From Bacteroidales bacterium (GTDB lineage: Bacteria > Bacteroidota > Bacteroidia > Bacteroidales > B39-G9): DNA of 7,036 nucleotides. Positions 1 to 6,374 of this stretch are shown here, in pieces. A model generated the notes under the pieces. The model saw only the letters and a program-made list of their open reading frames with translations. It did not search any database and was not told the DNA's origin. The translations under genes were made by a program, and so were the position numbers. The stretch spans positions 1 through 7,036 of the forward strand of contig JAGLDO010000052.1 of NCBI GenBank assembly GCA_023145555.1. The letters are read 5' to 3'. Position 1 is the first letter of the stretch. Each line of letters begins with the position of its first letter.

Positions 1-29
1 AATCTTTATATTGCAAAATAACAAAATTT

Positions 30-34
30 GGGAG
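30..34 (+). promoter_or_regulatory. Ribosome binding site of the START-like gene
   Basis: A GGGAG stretch sits 6 nt before the ATG at 41. It decides the start: the frame is also open from a TTG at 11, but that codon has no such signal, and the ten extra residues it would add do not look like the beginning of this family. This is seen directly in the sequence; its use as a ribosome site is inferred. Confidence 0.5.
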
Positions 35-40
35 ACAATT

Positions 41-421
41 ATGGTGAAAAATAAATATCAATTAGAATATGTTATAAATACTTCGGAAAGGATTTTGTTT
101 AATAGATTAAGCACAGCAAGTGGCTTAACCGAATGGTTTGCAGACGATGTGAATGTTCAAGATAATGTTTTTACATTTGTATGGAATGGTGTTGAACAGA
201 AAGCAAAATTATTATCAAAAAAGAATTTGTCGTATGTTAAATTCCATTGGCTTGAAGATGAAGATGAAGATTCATATTTTGAGTTTAGATTAAATAAACT
301 TGAACTGACCGGTGGTTTAGCACTTCTTGTTACTGATTTTTCAGAAGATGATGAGAAAGAAGATGCAACTAGTCTTTGGGATACACAAATTTCAGAATTA
401 AAACATATTTTAGGCCTTTAA
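41..421 (+). CDS. START-like domain protein (SRPBCC/AHA1-like fold), Bacteroidota type
   Basis: A small soluble protein of 126 aa with no signal peptide or membrane segment, so probably cytoplasmic. It follows the plan of the short Bacteroidota START-like family: a first strand and helix (residues about 5-27), the GLTEWFADDV turn near residues 29-38 that is the family's most recognisable motif (related to the SGLxEWF motif of AHSA1 proteins), a beta-sheet core, and a long C-terminal helix ending LWDTQISELKHILGL. The protein is acidic, with clusters DEDEDS and SEDDEKED. Members of this fold enclose a hydrophobic cavity that may bind a lipid or other ligand, but no ligand or function is known to me for this family. 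It stands 77 bp ahead of the LptF/G gene on the same strand, with a possible hairpin between, so it may be a separate unit. Family assignment is solid; function is unknown. Confidence 0.88.
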   Translation: MVKNKYQLEYVINTSERILFNRLSTASGLTEWFADDVNVQDNVFTFVWNGVEQKAKLLSKKNLSYVKFHWLEDEDEDSYFEFRLNKLELTGGLALLVTDFSEDDEKEDATSLWDTQISELKHILGL

Positions 422-422
422 T

Positions 423-441
423 ATTATCAAAGTTTGATAAT
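423..441 (+). terminator. Possible weak hairpin terminator after the START-like gene
   Basis: Two perfect 9-bp arms (ATTATCAAA and TTTGATAAT) flank a single G directly after the stop codon of the START-like gene. As RNA the usable stem would be about 7 bp with a 5-nt loop, followed by TTCTATTAATTTT. The stem is almost all A-U, so termination would be weak; it could equally be a chance AT-rich inverted repeat. The rest of the 77-bp gap holds T-rich DNA in which I could not identify a good Bacteroidota promoter (TTG / TAnnTTTG). Confidence 0.35.
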
Positions 442-498
442 TTCTATTAATTTTACCATGTTTTTTTAACAATCTTTCTAAGGTAAAATTTTTTCATT

Positions 499-1956
499 GT
501 GAAAATAAAACGAGTTCATTATCTGGTAATTAAATCTTGGATAGGACCTTTAGTAATAACTTTTTGTATTTCGTTGTTTTTATTGCTTATGCAGTTTTTA
601 TGGAAATACATTGATGATTTAGTAGGTAAAGGTTTAGAATTTTCGGTTATATCAGAATTGCTGTTGTATGCTATTGCAGGACTTGTCCCAATGGCACTAC
701 CGCTTTCAATATTATTAGCTTCGTTAATGGCTTTTGGTAATCTGGGAGAACATTACGAATTAATATCTCTAAAATCTGCCGGAATATCTTTGACTCGTAT
801 TATGTACCCATTAGTAATATTAACTTTTATTGTTAGTCTTGGGGCTTTTTTCTTTTCAAATAATGTATTGCCATATATTAATTTAAAAATGGGAGCATTG
901 CTGTTTGATGTTAGAAATAAACGCCCTGATGTAAGTATTAAAGAAGGTGTTTTCTATAATGGAATAGATGGGTATAGCATTAAAGTAGGAAGAAAGAATA
1001 AATCAACGGGTTTGCTTTATAATATTATGATATATGATCATTCTTCACGAATGGGGAATCTTGATGTTACTGTTGCTGATTCGGGAAGAATGGATGTTAC
1101 TGAAGATAAGCGGAACCTTATATTGTATTTATATAAAGGGGAAACATATACTGAAGTTCATGGAGACAAAAGAAGAAATACAAAAAAAACTCATCCTTAC
1201 AGACAAGATAAATTTTCAGAACAGAAAATAATTCTCGACCTCTCAGGTTATGGATTAAAACGAACTGATGAAAATTTATTTAAAAATAATTATCAGATGT
1301 TGAATTTAAAACAACTTTCTACTGCTGATGATTCATTAAAGAAAGCTTATGCAGTATATAAAAATCAATTCTCCAAGAATTTATTAAGAACAAATTTTTT
1401 TAGAAAAGAATTGAAAAATGACACAAATATTGTTCATCATTATGATACTTTAAGCAACACAATTTGTGCAGATAGTGTTTTTGAAGCCATGTCTGCAAAG
1501 GAAAAAGTCAGGGTAATTGATCAGGCTCTTAATTATGCACGAACAACTAAATCATACATATCATCAACAAAGAATGATTTTATGCATAAAAAAAAATGGA
1601 TAAACAGGCATGAAATTGAATGGCACCGAAAGTTTACTTTATCGTTTGCATGCTTTATTATGTTTTTTATTGGAGCTCCCCTTGGAGCAATTATTAGAAA
1701 AGGTGGACTTGGTATGCCTGTAGTAATTTCTGTTCTGTTTTTTGTTTTATATTATGTTGTTTCGATGACAGGAGAGAAATATGTTAAAGCTTGTGTAATG
1801 CCTGCTTGGGAAGGTATGTGGATGTCATCAGCAATTTTGCTGCCTTTGGGAATATTTTTAACTTATAAAGCAGCTACCGATTCTGTTATTCTTAATATAG
1901 ATTCTTATATTGATGCAATAAAAAAAATTTTTACTTCTAAGGGGAAAAAGAAGTAG
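499..1956 (+). CDS. LptF/LptG-family permease (YjgP/YjgQ), lipopolysaccharide export
   Basis: An inner-membrane permease subunit of the LptB2FG ABC transporter, which extracts lipopolysaccharide from the inner membrane and passes it to the periplasmic bridge. The protein is 485 aa. Three membrane helices lie in the N-terminal part (about residues 16-36, 53-79, 100-126), a large periplasmic region follows (about 127-375), and three more helices close it (about 379-399, 405-423, 437-457), ending in a short basic cytoplasmic tail. Family marks are the ALPLSILLASLMAFG segment at 66-80, the following EHYELISLKSAGISL coupling-helix region (84-98), and the HRKF...GAPLG block at 376-396. E. coli LptF and LptG are about 360 aa, so the periplasmic part here is enlarged. 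The start is GTG at 499, as the protein begins with the expected short basic segment; only AAGG about 15 nt upstream resembles a ribosome site. Whether it is LptF or LptG cannot be told from sequence alone. The next gene follows after 3 nt. Confidence 0.92.
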   Translation: MKIKRVHYLVIKSWIGPLVITFCISLFLLLMQFLWKYIDDLVGKGLEFSVISELLLYAIAGLVPMALPLSILLASLMAFGNLGEHYELISLKSAGISLTRIMYPLVILTFIVSLGAFFFSNNVLPYINLKMGALLFDVRNKRPDVSIKEGVFYNGIDGYSIKVGRKNKSTGLLYNIMIYDHSSRMGNLDVTVADSGRMDVTEDKRNLILYLYKGETYTEVHGDKRRNTKKTHPYRQDKFSEQKIILDLSGYGLKRTDENLFKNNYQMLNLKQLSTADDSLKKAYAVYKNQFSKNLLRTNFFRKELKNDTNIVHHYDTLSNTICADSVFEAMSAKEKVRVIDQALNYARTTKSYISSTKNDFMHKKKWINRHEIEWHRKFTLSFACFIMFFIGAPLGAIIRKGGLGMPVVISVLFFVLYYVVSMTGEKYVKACVMPAWEGMWMSSAILLPLGIFLTYKAATDSVILNIDSYIDAIKKIFTSKGKKK

Positions 1957-1959
1957 CTT

Positions 1960-3162
1960 ATGAATATTTTGCAATTATGTAATAAAATGCCATATCCTCC
2001 AAAAGATGGAGGTTCTATTGCGACTTTAAACCTTTCAAAAGGATTTGCAAAACTTGGGCATAAAGTTACTGTTTTAGCAATGAATACATCTAAACATTAC
2101 TTCAATGTTGACAATATTCCTAATGATTTAAAAAGCAAAATAAATTTTTTTGATGTATTTGTTAATACTAAAATTAATCCCTTTTTAGCTTTTTTTAATT
2201 TACTGTTTTCAAAAACGCCTTATAATGCACAACGTTTCATTTCAGTTGATTTCAAGAATAAATTAGTTAGTTTATTATTAAAAAATAATTATGATATTAT
2301 TCAACTTGAAGGATTATATGTTTTTGCCTATATTGAAGTTATTAGAAAATATTCTAATGCCAAAATTGCTTACAGGTCTCATAATATTGAACATGAGATT
2401 TGGGAACGAACAACAGAACAACAAAATGGTATTCTAAAAAAATTTTATCTTAAGATATTGTATAAAAGAATTAAAAAATTTGAGATAAACATTATTAATA
2501 AATATGATGCTTTGGTTCCAATTACCGAAAGAGATGCATCATTTTTTAATAAGTTTGGAAATAATAAATCTTGTCATGTATCAGTAGCAGGTTTTAATAC
2601 TGCTGAGTTAAAACCAAATTTTTTAAATACTGAATTCCCGTCATTATTTTATATTGGAGCTTTAGATTGGGTGCCAAATCAAGAAGGTTTGTTTTGGTTT
2701 ATAGAAAATGTTTGGAAAATAATTACAAAAAATTATAAAAATTTAAAATTTTATGTTGCAGGTAGGAATGCTCCTAAATGGGTTGTTAATAATTTAAAAG
2801 AGGAAAATATTTATTATCTTGGTGAGATTGACGATGCTTATGAGTATATGAATTCAAAAGCAATAATGATTGTGCCATTATTGTCAGGAAGCGGAATGCG
2901 CATAAAGATTATTGAAGGAATGGCACTAGGTAAAACAATTATTTCTACTTCAATTGGAGCTGAAGGAATTAACATAACAAACAAAAAGAATATTATTATT
3001 GCAGATAAACCCGATGATTTTATTAAAGGAATTGAATCTGTAATAAATAATAAAGTTTTTTCTGATGAGATTGGTGAAAATGCTGTTGCCTTTGTTAACA
3101 AAAATTATGATAATTTAACAATTTCATCATCACTAATTAATTTTTATAAAGGTTTATTTTAG
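1960..3162 (+). CDS. Glycosyltransferase, GT4 family (group 1), GT-B fold
   Basis: A 400-aa cytoplasmic or membrane-peripheral retaining glycosyltransferase that should move a sugar from a nucleotide-sugar donor to a surface-glycan or lipid-linked acceptor; substrates cannot be read from the sequence. The N-terminal Rossmann domain opens with NILQLCNKMPYPPKDGGS, whose GG loop (residues 17-18) is typical, and carries the SHNIEHEIWER segment (140-150) common in this subgroup. The C-terminal donor domain starts near FIGALDWVPNQEG-like residues 230-243, and continues to GSGMRIKIIEGMALGK (310-325) and GAEGI (333-337). In the classical EX7E motif the second Glu is E319, but the first position is Ser311, a substitution usual for the GSGxRxKxxE subgroup. 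It starts 3 nt after the permease and ends 3 nt before the next glycosyltransferase, so it is very likely co-transcribed. Base composition is strikingly AT-rich (for example 8 G/C in positions 2701-2760). Confidence 0.93.
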   Translation: MNILQLCNKMPYPPKDGGSIATLNLSKGFAKLGHKVTVLAMNTSKHYFNVDNIPNDLKSKINFFDVFVNTKINPFLAFFNLLFSKTPYNAQRFISVDFKNKLVSLLLKNNYDIIQLEGLYVFAYIEVIRKYSNAKIAYRSHNIEHEIWERTTEQQNGILKKFYLKILYKRIKKFEINIINKYDALVPITERDASFFNKFGNNKSCHVSVAGFNTAELKPNFLNTEFPSLFYIGALDWVPNQEGLFWFIENVWKIITKNYKNLKFYVAGRNAPKWVVNNLKEENIYYLGEIDDAYEYMNSKAIMIVPLLSGSGMRIKIIEGMALGKTIISTSIGAEGINITNKKNIIIADKPDDFIKGIESVINNKVFSDEIGENAVAFVNKNYDNLTISSSLINFYKGLF

Positions 3163-3165
3163 ATT

Positions 3166-4338
3166 ATGATAATAGTAAAAATATTATTTTGGTTATCAAT
3201 TGTCTCAATTGTTCATTCATATATTTTGTACCCAATAATATTAGAATTGTTAAGTTTGTTGAGAAAGAACCAAACGCAGATTCCGTACAGAGAAAACAAT
3301 AAATTGCCTTTTGTTTCAATACTAATGTCGGCATATAACGAGCAAGAAGTTATAAAGAGTAAAGTTGATAGTATTTTCAGAACATCTTACCCACTAAATA
3401 AAATTGAAGTCTTAGTAGGTTCCGATGCTTCAACAGATGAAACAGATAAGATACTTAATCACTTGTCAACAGAATATAAAAAATTGCAGTTTTTTTCTTT
3501 TTCAAATAGGCAAGGAAAACCAAACGTTATAAATAAATTAGTAGAAAAGGCTAAAGGTGAAATATTAATATTAACTGATGCCAATGTTATTTTTGAGAAA
3601 TCAACAATACTAAATTTAACAAAACCATTTTCAAACAATGAAATCGGACTAGTTGATGCAAGAATGATTAATAAAGGTTTGAAAAAAGAAGGAATTTCAA
3701 AGCCTGAGAAGTTTTATATATCACATGAAGTTAATATAAAATATAAAGAATCAATTTTATGGGGAACAATGATGGGACCATTTGGAGGTTGTTTTGCAGT
3801 GAGAGAAGAATTGTATTCAAAAGTTCCTGATAATTATCTTGTTGATGATTTTTATATAAATATGAAAGTGCTTGAAAAGGGGAGGAAAGCAGTAAATAAT
3901 TTAGATGCTGTAGTGTATGAAGATGTTTCAAACAATTTAAAAGATGAATTTAACAGAAAAGTGCGCATTGCAACGGGTAACTTTCAAAATTTAAAACACT
4001 TTAAGCATCTATTATATCCTCAAACAAAAGCTATAGCTTTTAGTTTTTTGTCACATAAAGTTTTACGTTGGTTTGGTCCATTTTTGCTTTTAACAGTTTT
4101 TTTATCAAATCTATTTTTATTAGATAATTTATTTTATTCTTATTTATTTTATATACAATGTGTTATAATTTCTTTACCTTTTATTGATTTTTTATTGAGG
4201 AAAATCAAAATACATATTATATTTTTGCGTTTTATTACACACTTTTATAGCATGAACATTGCTTTATTTATTGGATTTTTTAAATATTTAAAAGGAGTAA
4301 AAACTAATGTCTGGCAACCAACAAAACGAAACCAATAA
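3166..4338 (+). CDS. Membrane-anchored GT2-family glycosyltransferase (cellulose synthase/PNAG synthase-like)
   Basis: A 390-aa inner-membrane glycosyltransferase with a GT-A catalytic domain facing the cytoplasm, predicted to extend or initiate a surface polysaccharide. One hydrophobic segment precedes the domain (about residues 3-32) and two or three follow it (about 288-318, 322-345, 350-375). Catalytic landmarks are in order: SILMSAYNEQE (51-61), the nucleotide-binding GSDASTDET (85-93), DAN at 138-140 in place of the DxD metal motif, the acceptor-site block GPFGGCFAVREE (204-215), VDDF (226-229) with the likely base Asp, and KVRIATG (265-271) at the position of the Q/RxxRW motif, which is not kept in its classical form. 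The C-terminus NVWQPTKRNQ resembles the W-x-x-T-x-R ending of related enzymes. Donor and product are unknown. Its last 32 nt overlap ribBA in another frame, and it begins 3 nt after the GT4 gene, so the pair may act on the same glycan. Confidence 0.92.
   Translation: MIIVKILFWLSIVSIVHSYILYPIILELLSLLRKNQTQIPYRENNKLPFVSILMSAYNEQEVIKSKVDSIFRTSYPLNKIEVLVGSDASTDETDKILNHLSTEYKKLQFFSFSNRQGKPNVINKLVEKAKGEILILTDANVIFEKSTILNLTKPFSNNEIGLVDARMINKGLKKEGISKPEKFYISHEVNIKYKESILWGTMMGPFGGCFAVREELYSKVPDNYLVDDFYINMKVLEKGRKAVNNLDAVVYEDVSNNLKDEFNRKVRIATGNFQNLKHFKHLLYPQTKAIAFSFLSHKVLRWFGPFLLLTVFLSNLFLLDNLFYSYLFYIQCVIISLPFIDFLLRKIKIHIIFLRFITHFYSMNIALFIGFFKYLKGVKTNVWQPTKRNQ
4291..4297 (+). promoter_or_regulatory. 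Strong Shine-Dalgarno site of ribBA inside the GT2 gene
   Basis: AAAGGAG lies 9 nt before the ATG at 4307, within the coding region of the upstream glycosyltransferase. It is the clearest ribosome site in the window, where most starts have little or none, and it fixes the ribBA start. It suggests that ribBA is translated efficiently from the shared transcript, independently of or coupled to the GT2 gene. Confidence 0.65.
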
Positions 4339-5563
4339 AATAATATTAAACTCTATTGACGAAGCAATAGAAGATATTAAAAAAGGGAAGCTTATTATTG
4401 TAGTCGATGATGAAGATCGTGAAAACGAAGGAGATTTTATAACAGCAGCTGAGCTTATTACTCCCGAGAAAGTTAATTTTATGGCAACTCACGGTCGAGG
4501 CTTAATTTGCGCATCGTTAAGTGAAGAACGTTGTAAAGAACTGGATCTTGAATTAATGGTTGGAAAGAATACGTCATTACACGAAACACCGTTTACGGTA
4601 TCTGTCGATTTAAATGGTCAAGGCTGTACAACAGGAATATCGGCTTACGATCGAGCAAAGACTATTAAAGCATTAGTTGATGATAACACTAAACCTGAAG
4701 ATTTGGGACGACCGGGGCATATTTTCCCTTTAAAAGCTAAAAATAAAGGAGTACTTCGAAGAACAGGTCATACAGAAGCTGCTATTGATATTTCTAGATT
4801 AGCAGGATTAAAACCCGGGGGTGTGCTTGTTGAAATTATGAAAGCTGACGGGTCAATGGCTCGCTTACCTCAACTAATTGAAATATCAAAGAAATTTGAT
4901 TTAAAGATTATTTCAATTGAAGATTTAATTGCATATCGCTTAAAAAAAGAAAGTTTAATTATCAGAGGTGTTGAAGTAAATTTACCTACTAAATATGGTA
5001 ACTTTAAATTAATACCGTTTAAACAGAAGTCAAATGGAATGGAACATGTTGCTTTAATTAAAGGTGAGTGGGAAAAAGACGAAGCCATTTTGGTTAGAGT
5101 TCACTCATCGTGTCTTACCGGAGATATTTTTGGCTCGTTGCGTTGCGATTGTGGAGAACAATTGCATAAAGCAATGCAAGAGGTTGATAAAGCCGGAAAA
5201 GGAGTTGTTGTTTATATGAATCAAGAGGGTAGAGGAATTGGGTTATTTGGCAAAATGGAAGCTTATAAGTTACAAGAAGATGGTATGGATACCGTTCAGG
5301 CAAATGTTGAACTTGGCTTTAAACCGGATGAAAGAGATTATGGCGTTGGTGCTCAAATTCTTCGAAACATTGGCGTTCAAAAAATTAAGCTGATTACTAA
5401 TAACCCTGTGAAGAGAATTGGTCTTGAAGCATATGGTCTTGAAATCGTTGAGAATGTTTCAATTGAAATTGAACCGAATAAATACAATAATTTTTATATG
5501 AAAACTAAACGAGACAAGATGGGACACACCTTGCAATTGTTTAAGTATGATGATAAAGAATAG
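4307..5563 (+). CDS. ribBA: Bifunctional RibBA: 3,4-dihydroxy-2-butanone-4-phosphate synthase / GTP cyclohydrolase II
   Basis: A cytosolic 418-aa fusion that makes both precursors of riboflavin. The N-terminal RibB half (about 1-210) converts ribulose 5-phosphate to 3,4-dihydroxy-2-butanone 4-phosphate and formate; it shows the metal-binding acidic loop DDEDRENEGD (34-43), HGRGLICASL (62-71), GRPGHIFPL (134-142) and RRTGHTEAAIDI (151-162) with the catalytic-region His155 and Glu157. The C-terminal RibA half (about 212-418) opens the GTP ring, releasing formate and pyrophosphate; it keeps the three zinc cysteines C269, C280 and C282 (CLTG...RCDC), the GTP-binding NQEGRGIGL (305-313), the active-site D341 and R343 in PDERDYGVGAQ, and ITNNPVKR (363-370). 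All key residues of both activities appear present, so both should be active. It is the last gene of the rightward unit, overlaps GT2 by 32 nt, and ends at the palindromic terminator. No FMN riboswitch precedes it. Confidence 0.97.
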   Translation: MSGNQQNETNKIILNSIDEAIEDIKKGKLIIVVDDEDRENEGDFITAAELITPEKVNFMATHGRGLICASLSEERCKELDLELMVGKNTSLHETPFTVSVDLNGQGCTTGISAYDRAKTIKALVDDNTKPEDLGRPGHIFPLKAKNKGVLRRTGHTEAAIDISRLAGLKPGGVLVEIMKADGSMARLPQLIEISKKFDLKIISIEDLIAYRLKKESLIIRGVEVNLPTKYGNFKLIPFKQKSNGMEHVALIKGEWEKDEAILVRVHSSCLTGDIFGSLRCDCGEQLHKAMQEVDKAGKGVVVYMNQEGRGIGLFGKMEAYKLQEDGMDTVQANVELGFKPDERDYGVGAQILRNIGVQKIKLITNNPVKRIGLEAYGLEIVENVSIEIEPNKYNNFYMKTKRDKMGHTLQLFKYDDKE

Positions 5564-5577
5564 TTTTTCCACAGATA

Positions 5578-5619
5578 TAAACAAAGAACCCATCAAATAT
5601 TTGATGGGTTCTTTGTTTA
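5578..5619. terminator. Perfect 42-bp palindrome, bidirectional transcription terminator
   Basis: Two perfectly complementary 21-nt arms meet at 5598/5599 with no spacer: TAAACAAAGAACCCATCAAA on the left mirrored by TTTGATGGGTTCTTTGTTTA on the right (with AT/AT at the centre). In RNA this gives a stem of roughly 18-19 bp with a small AU loop, a GC-containing middle (GAACCCATC) and a U-rich descending arm ending CUUUGUUU. Since it reads identically on both strands and sits between convergent stop codons (15 nt after ribBA, 8 nt after the leftward gene), it should stop transcription from both sides. The structure is seen directly; its function is inferred. Confidence 0.85.
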
Positions 5620-5627
5620 AGAAAAAT

Positions 5628-6299
5628 TTATTCACGCATATCAACAACTTCAACTTTGGGATGAGCTTTTGTGTCAAAAGTAAAAATTGAATCCTGCATT
5701 TTTACATTAGGTTTAAAATTTTTAATTTTTATTGTATATCTGCTTCCATCTTTACTGAAATATTTTATTGAGTATAATTGATACTTAGCTTTATCTACTT
5801 TAACTTTAATCTTGAAAAAATTCTTTTTCTTGTTACGTGGAACTAATTCAATTAAATACAATATTTTCCCATTTTCAACTACTTCACTAATATATTTATA
5901 TTTAAACCCTTTGTTATAAATATTGAATAAGTCTCTTGGATTACTTAAAACATCATCGTCTTGATTTTTATTCTTTCTGTCCTTTTTTTCTACCTCATAC
6001 AAATTAACCTCTTCTTCGTCAGGCATATAAACCCATCTGTTTTTGCCGTTAGAGTATGTTTCAGTACCCATAAGCAAGATTTTAAACTTGTTCCCTTTTA
6101 CAAATACAGTTCCTTCAAAAGTTTCATTAACACCGTCTTGTAGATTTTCCATATTATATGAAAAGTTTGACTTTATAGTTTTATATGATTTTGTTTTAGA
6201 TGAAACTTTATCTAATATTGATTTTGCTTTAGGTTCTTTTTGTGTATAACCAACTAATGTAGTTGCTAAAAATAAAATAATAATTGAAATTTTTTTCAT
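5628..6299 (-). CDS. lolA: LolA-like outer-membrane lipoprotein carrier protein (periplasmic)
   Basis: A 223-aa secreted protein. Residues 1 to about 19 form a signal peptide (MKK, then a hydrophobic run IIILFLATTLVG, cleavage near YTQ|K); there is no lipobox cysteine, so it should be soluble in the periplasm. The mature part follows Bacteroidota LolA-family proteins: AKSILDKVSSKTKSYKTIK helix (about 25-43), then NFSY, GTVFVKGNKFKI (63-74), SNGKNRWVYMPDEEEV (83-98), and a C-terminal block with YTIKIKNFKPN and DSIFTFD (188-209). LolA proteins carry lipoproteins from the inner-membrane LolCDE complex to the outer membrane. A long charged stretch (EKKDRKNKNQDDD, about 104-116) and many lysines stand out. 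It lies downstream of ftsK on the same strand with 75 bp between, a pairing familiar in Bacteroidota. No ribosome site is evident before its ATG. The fold assignment is good; that the cargo is lipoprotein is inferred. Confidence 0.85.
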   Translation of the reverse strand: MKKISIIILFLATTLVGYTQKEPKAKSILDKVSSKTKSYKTIKSNFSYNMENLQDGVNETFEGTVFVKGNKFKILLMGTETYSNGKNRWVYMPDEEEVNLYEVEKKDRKNKNQDDDVLSNPRDLFNIYNKGFKYKYISEVVENGKILYLIELVPRNKKKNFFKIKVKVDKAKYQLYSIKYFSKDGSRYTIKIKNFKPNVKMQDSIFTFDTKAHPKVEVVDMRE

Positions 6300-6374
6300 A
6301 TCTAAATCGTTCTTTTGTTAAAATTTAAACTAATCACACTTATGTACGTTAATAGAACACATATGTTTCAGTGT

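Noticed and set aside
11..40. TTG at 11 as the start of the START-like protein
   Set aside because: It only adds ten unlike residues; the ATG at 41 has GGGAG 6 nt upstream and gives the usual family N-terminus.
1034..1231. A 65-codon frame inside the LptF/G gene
   Set aside because: It overlaps a well-supported gene in another frame and its product resembles nothing I recognise; it is a chance frame of AT-rich DNA.
2838..3101. Antisense frame over the GT4 gene, with similar antisense frames at 3731-3931, 4870-5088 and 5115-5303
   Set aside because: All lie opposite conserved catalytic coding regions and lack recognisable domains or ribosome sites.
4200..4306. FMN riboswitch (RFN element) before ribBA
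   Set aside because: The region is coding sequence of the GT2 gene and shows none of the conserved RFN blocks.
5459..5677. Antisense frame spanning the ribBA end, the palindrome and the end of the lolA-like gene
   Set aside because: It crosses a terminator and two real genes; its apparent residues come from translating the palindrome.
5961..6249. Two forward frames opposite the lolA-like gene
   Set aside because: They are overlapping shadows of a gene supported by its signal peptide and family motifs on the minus strand.
6300..6374. Promoter or operator between ftsK and the lolA-like gene, including the short palindrome ACATATGT at 6359-6366
   Set aside because: No convincing TTG / TAnnTTTG pair is visible, and an 8-bp AT-rich palindrome is expected by chance; the two genes may be co-transcribed.
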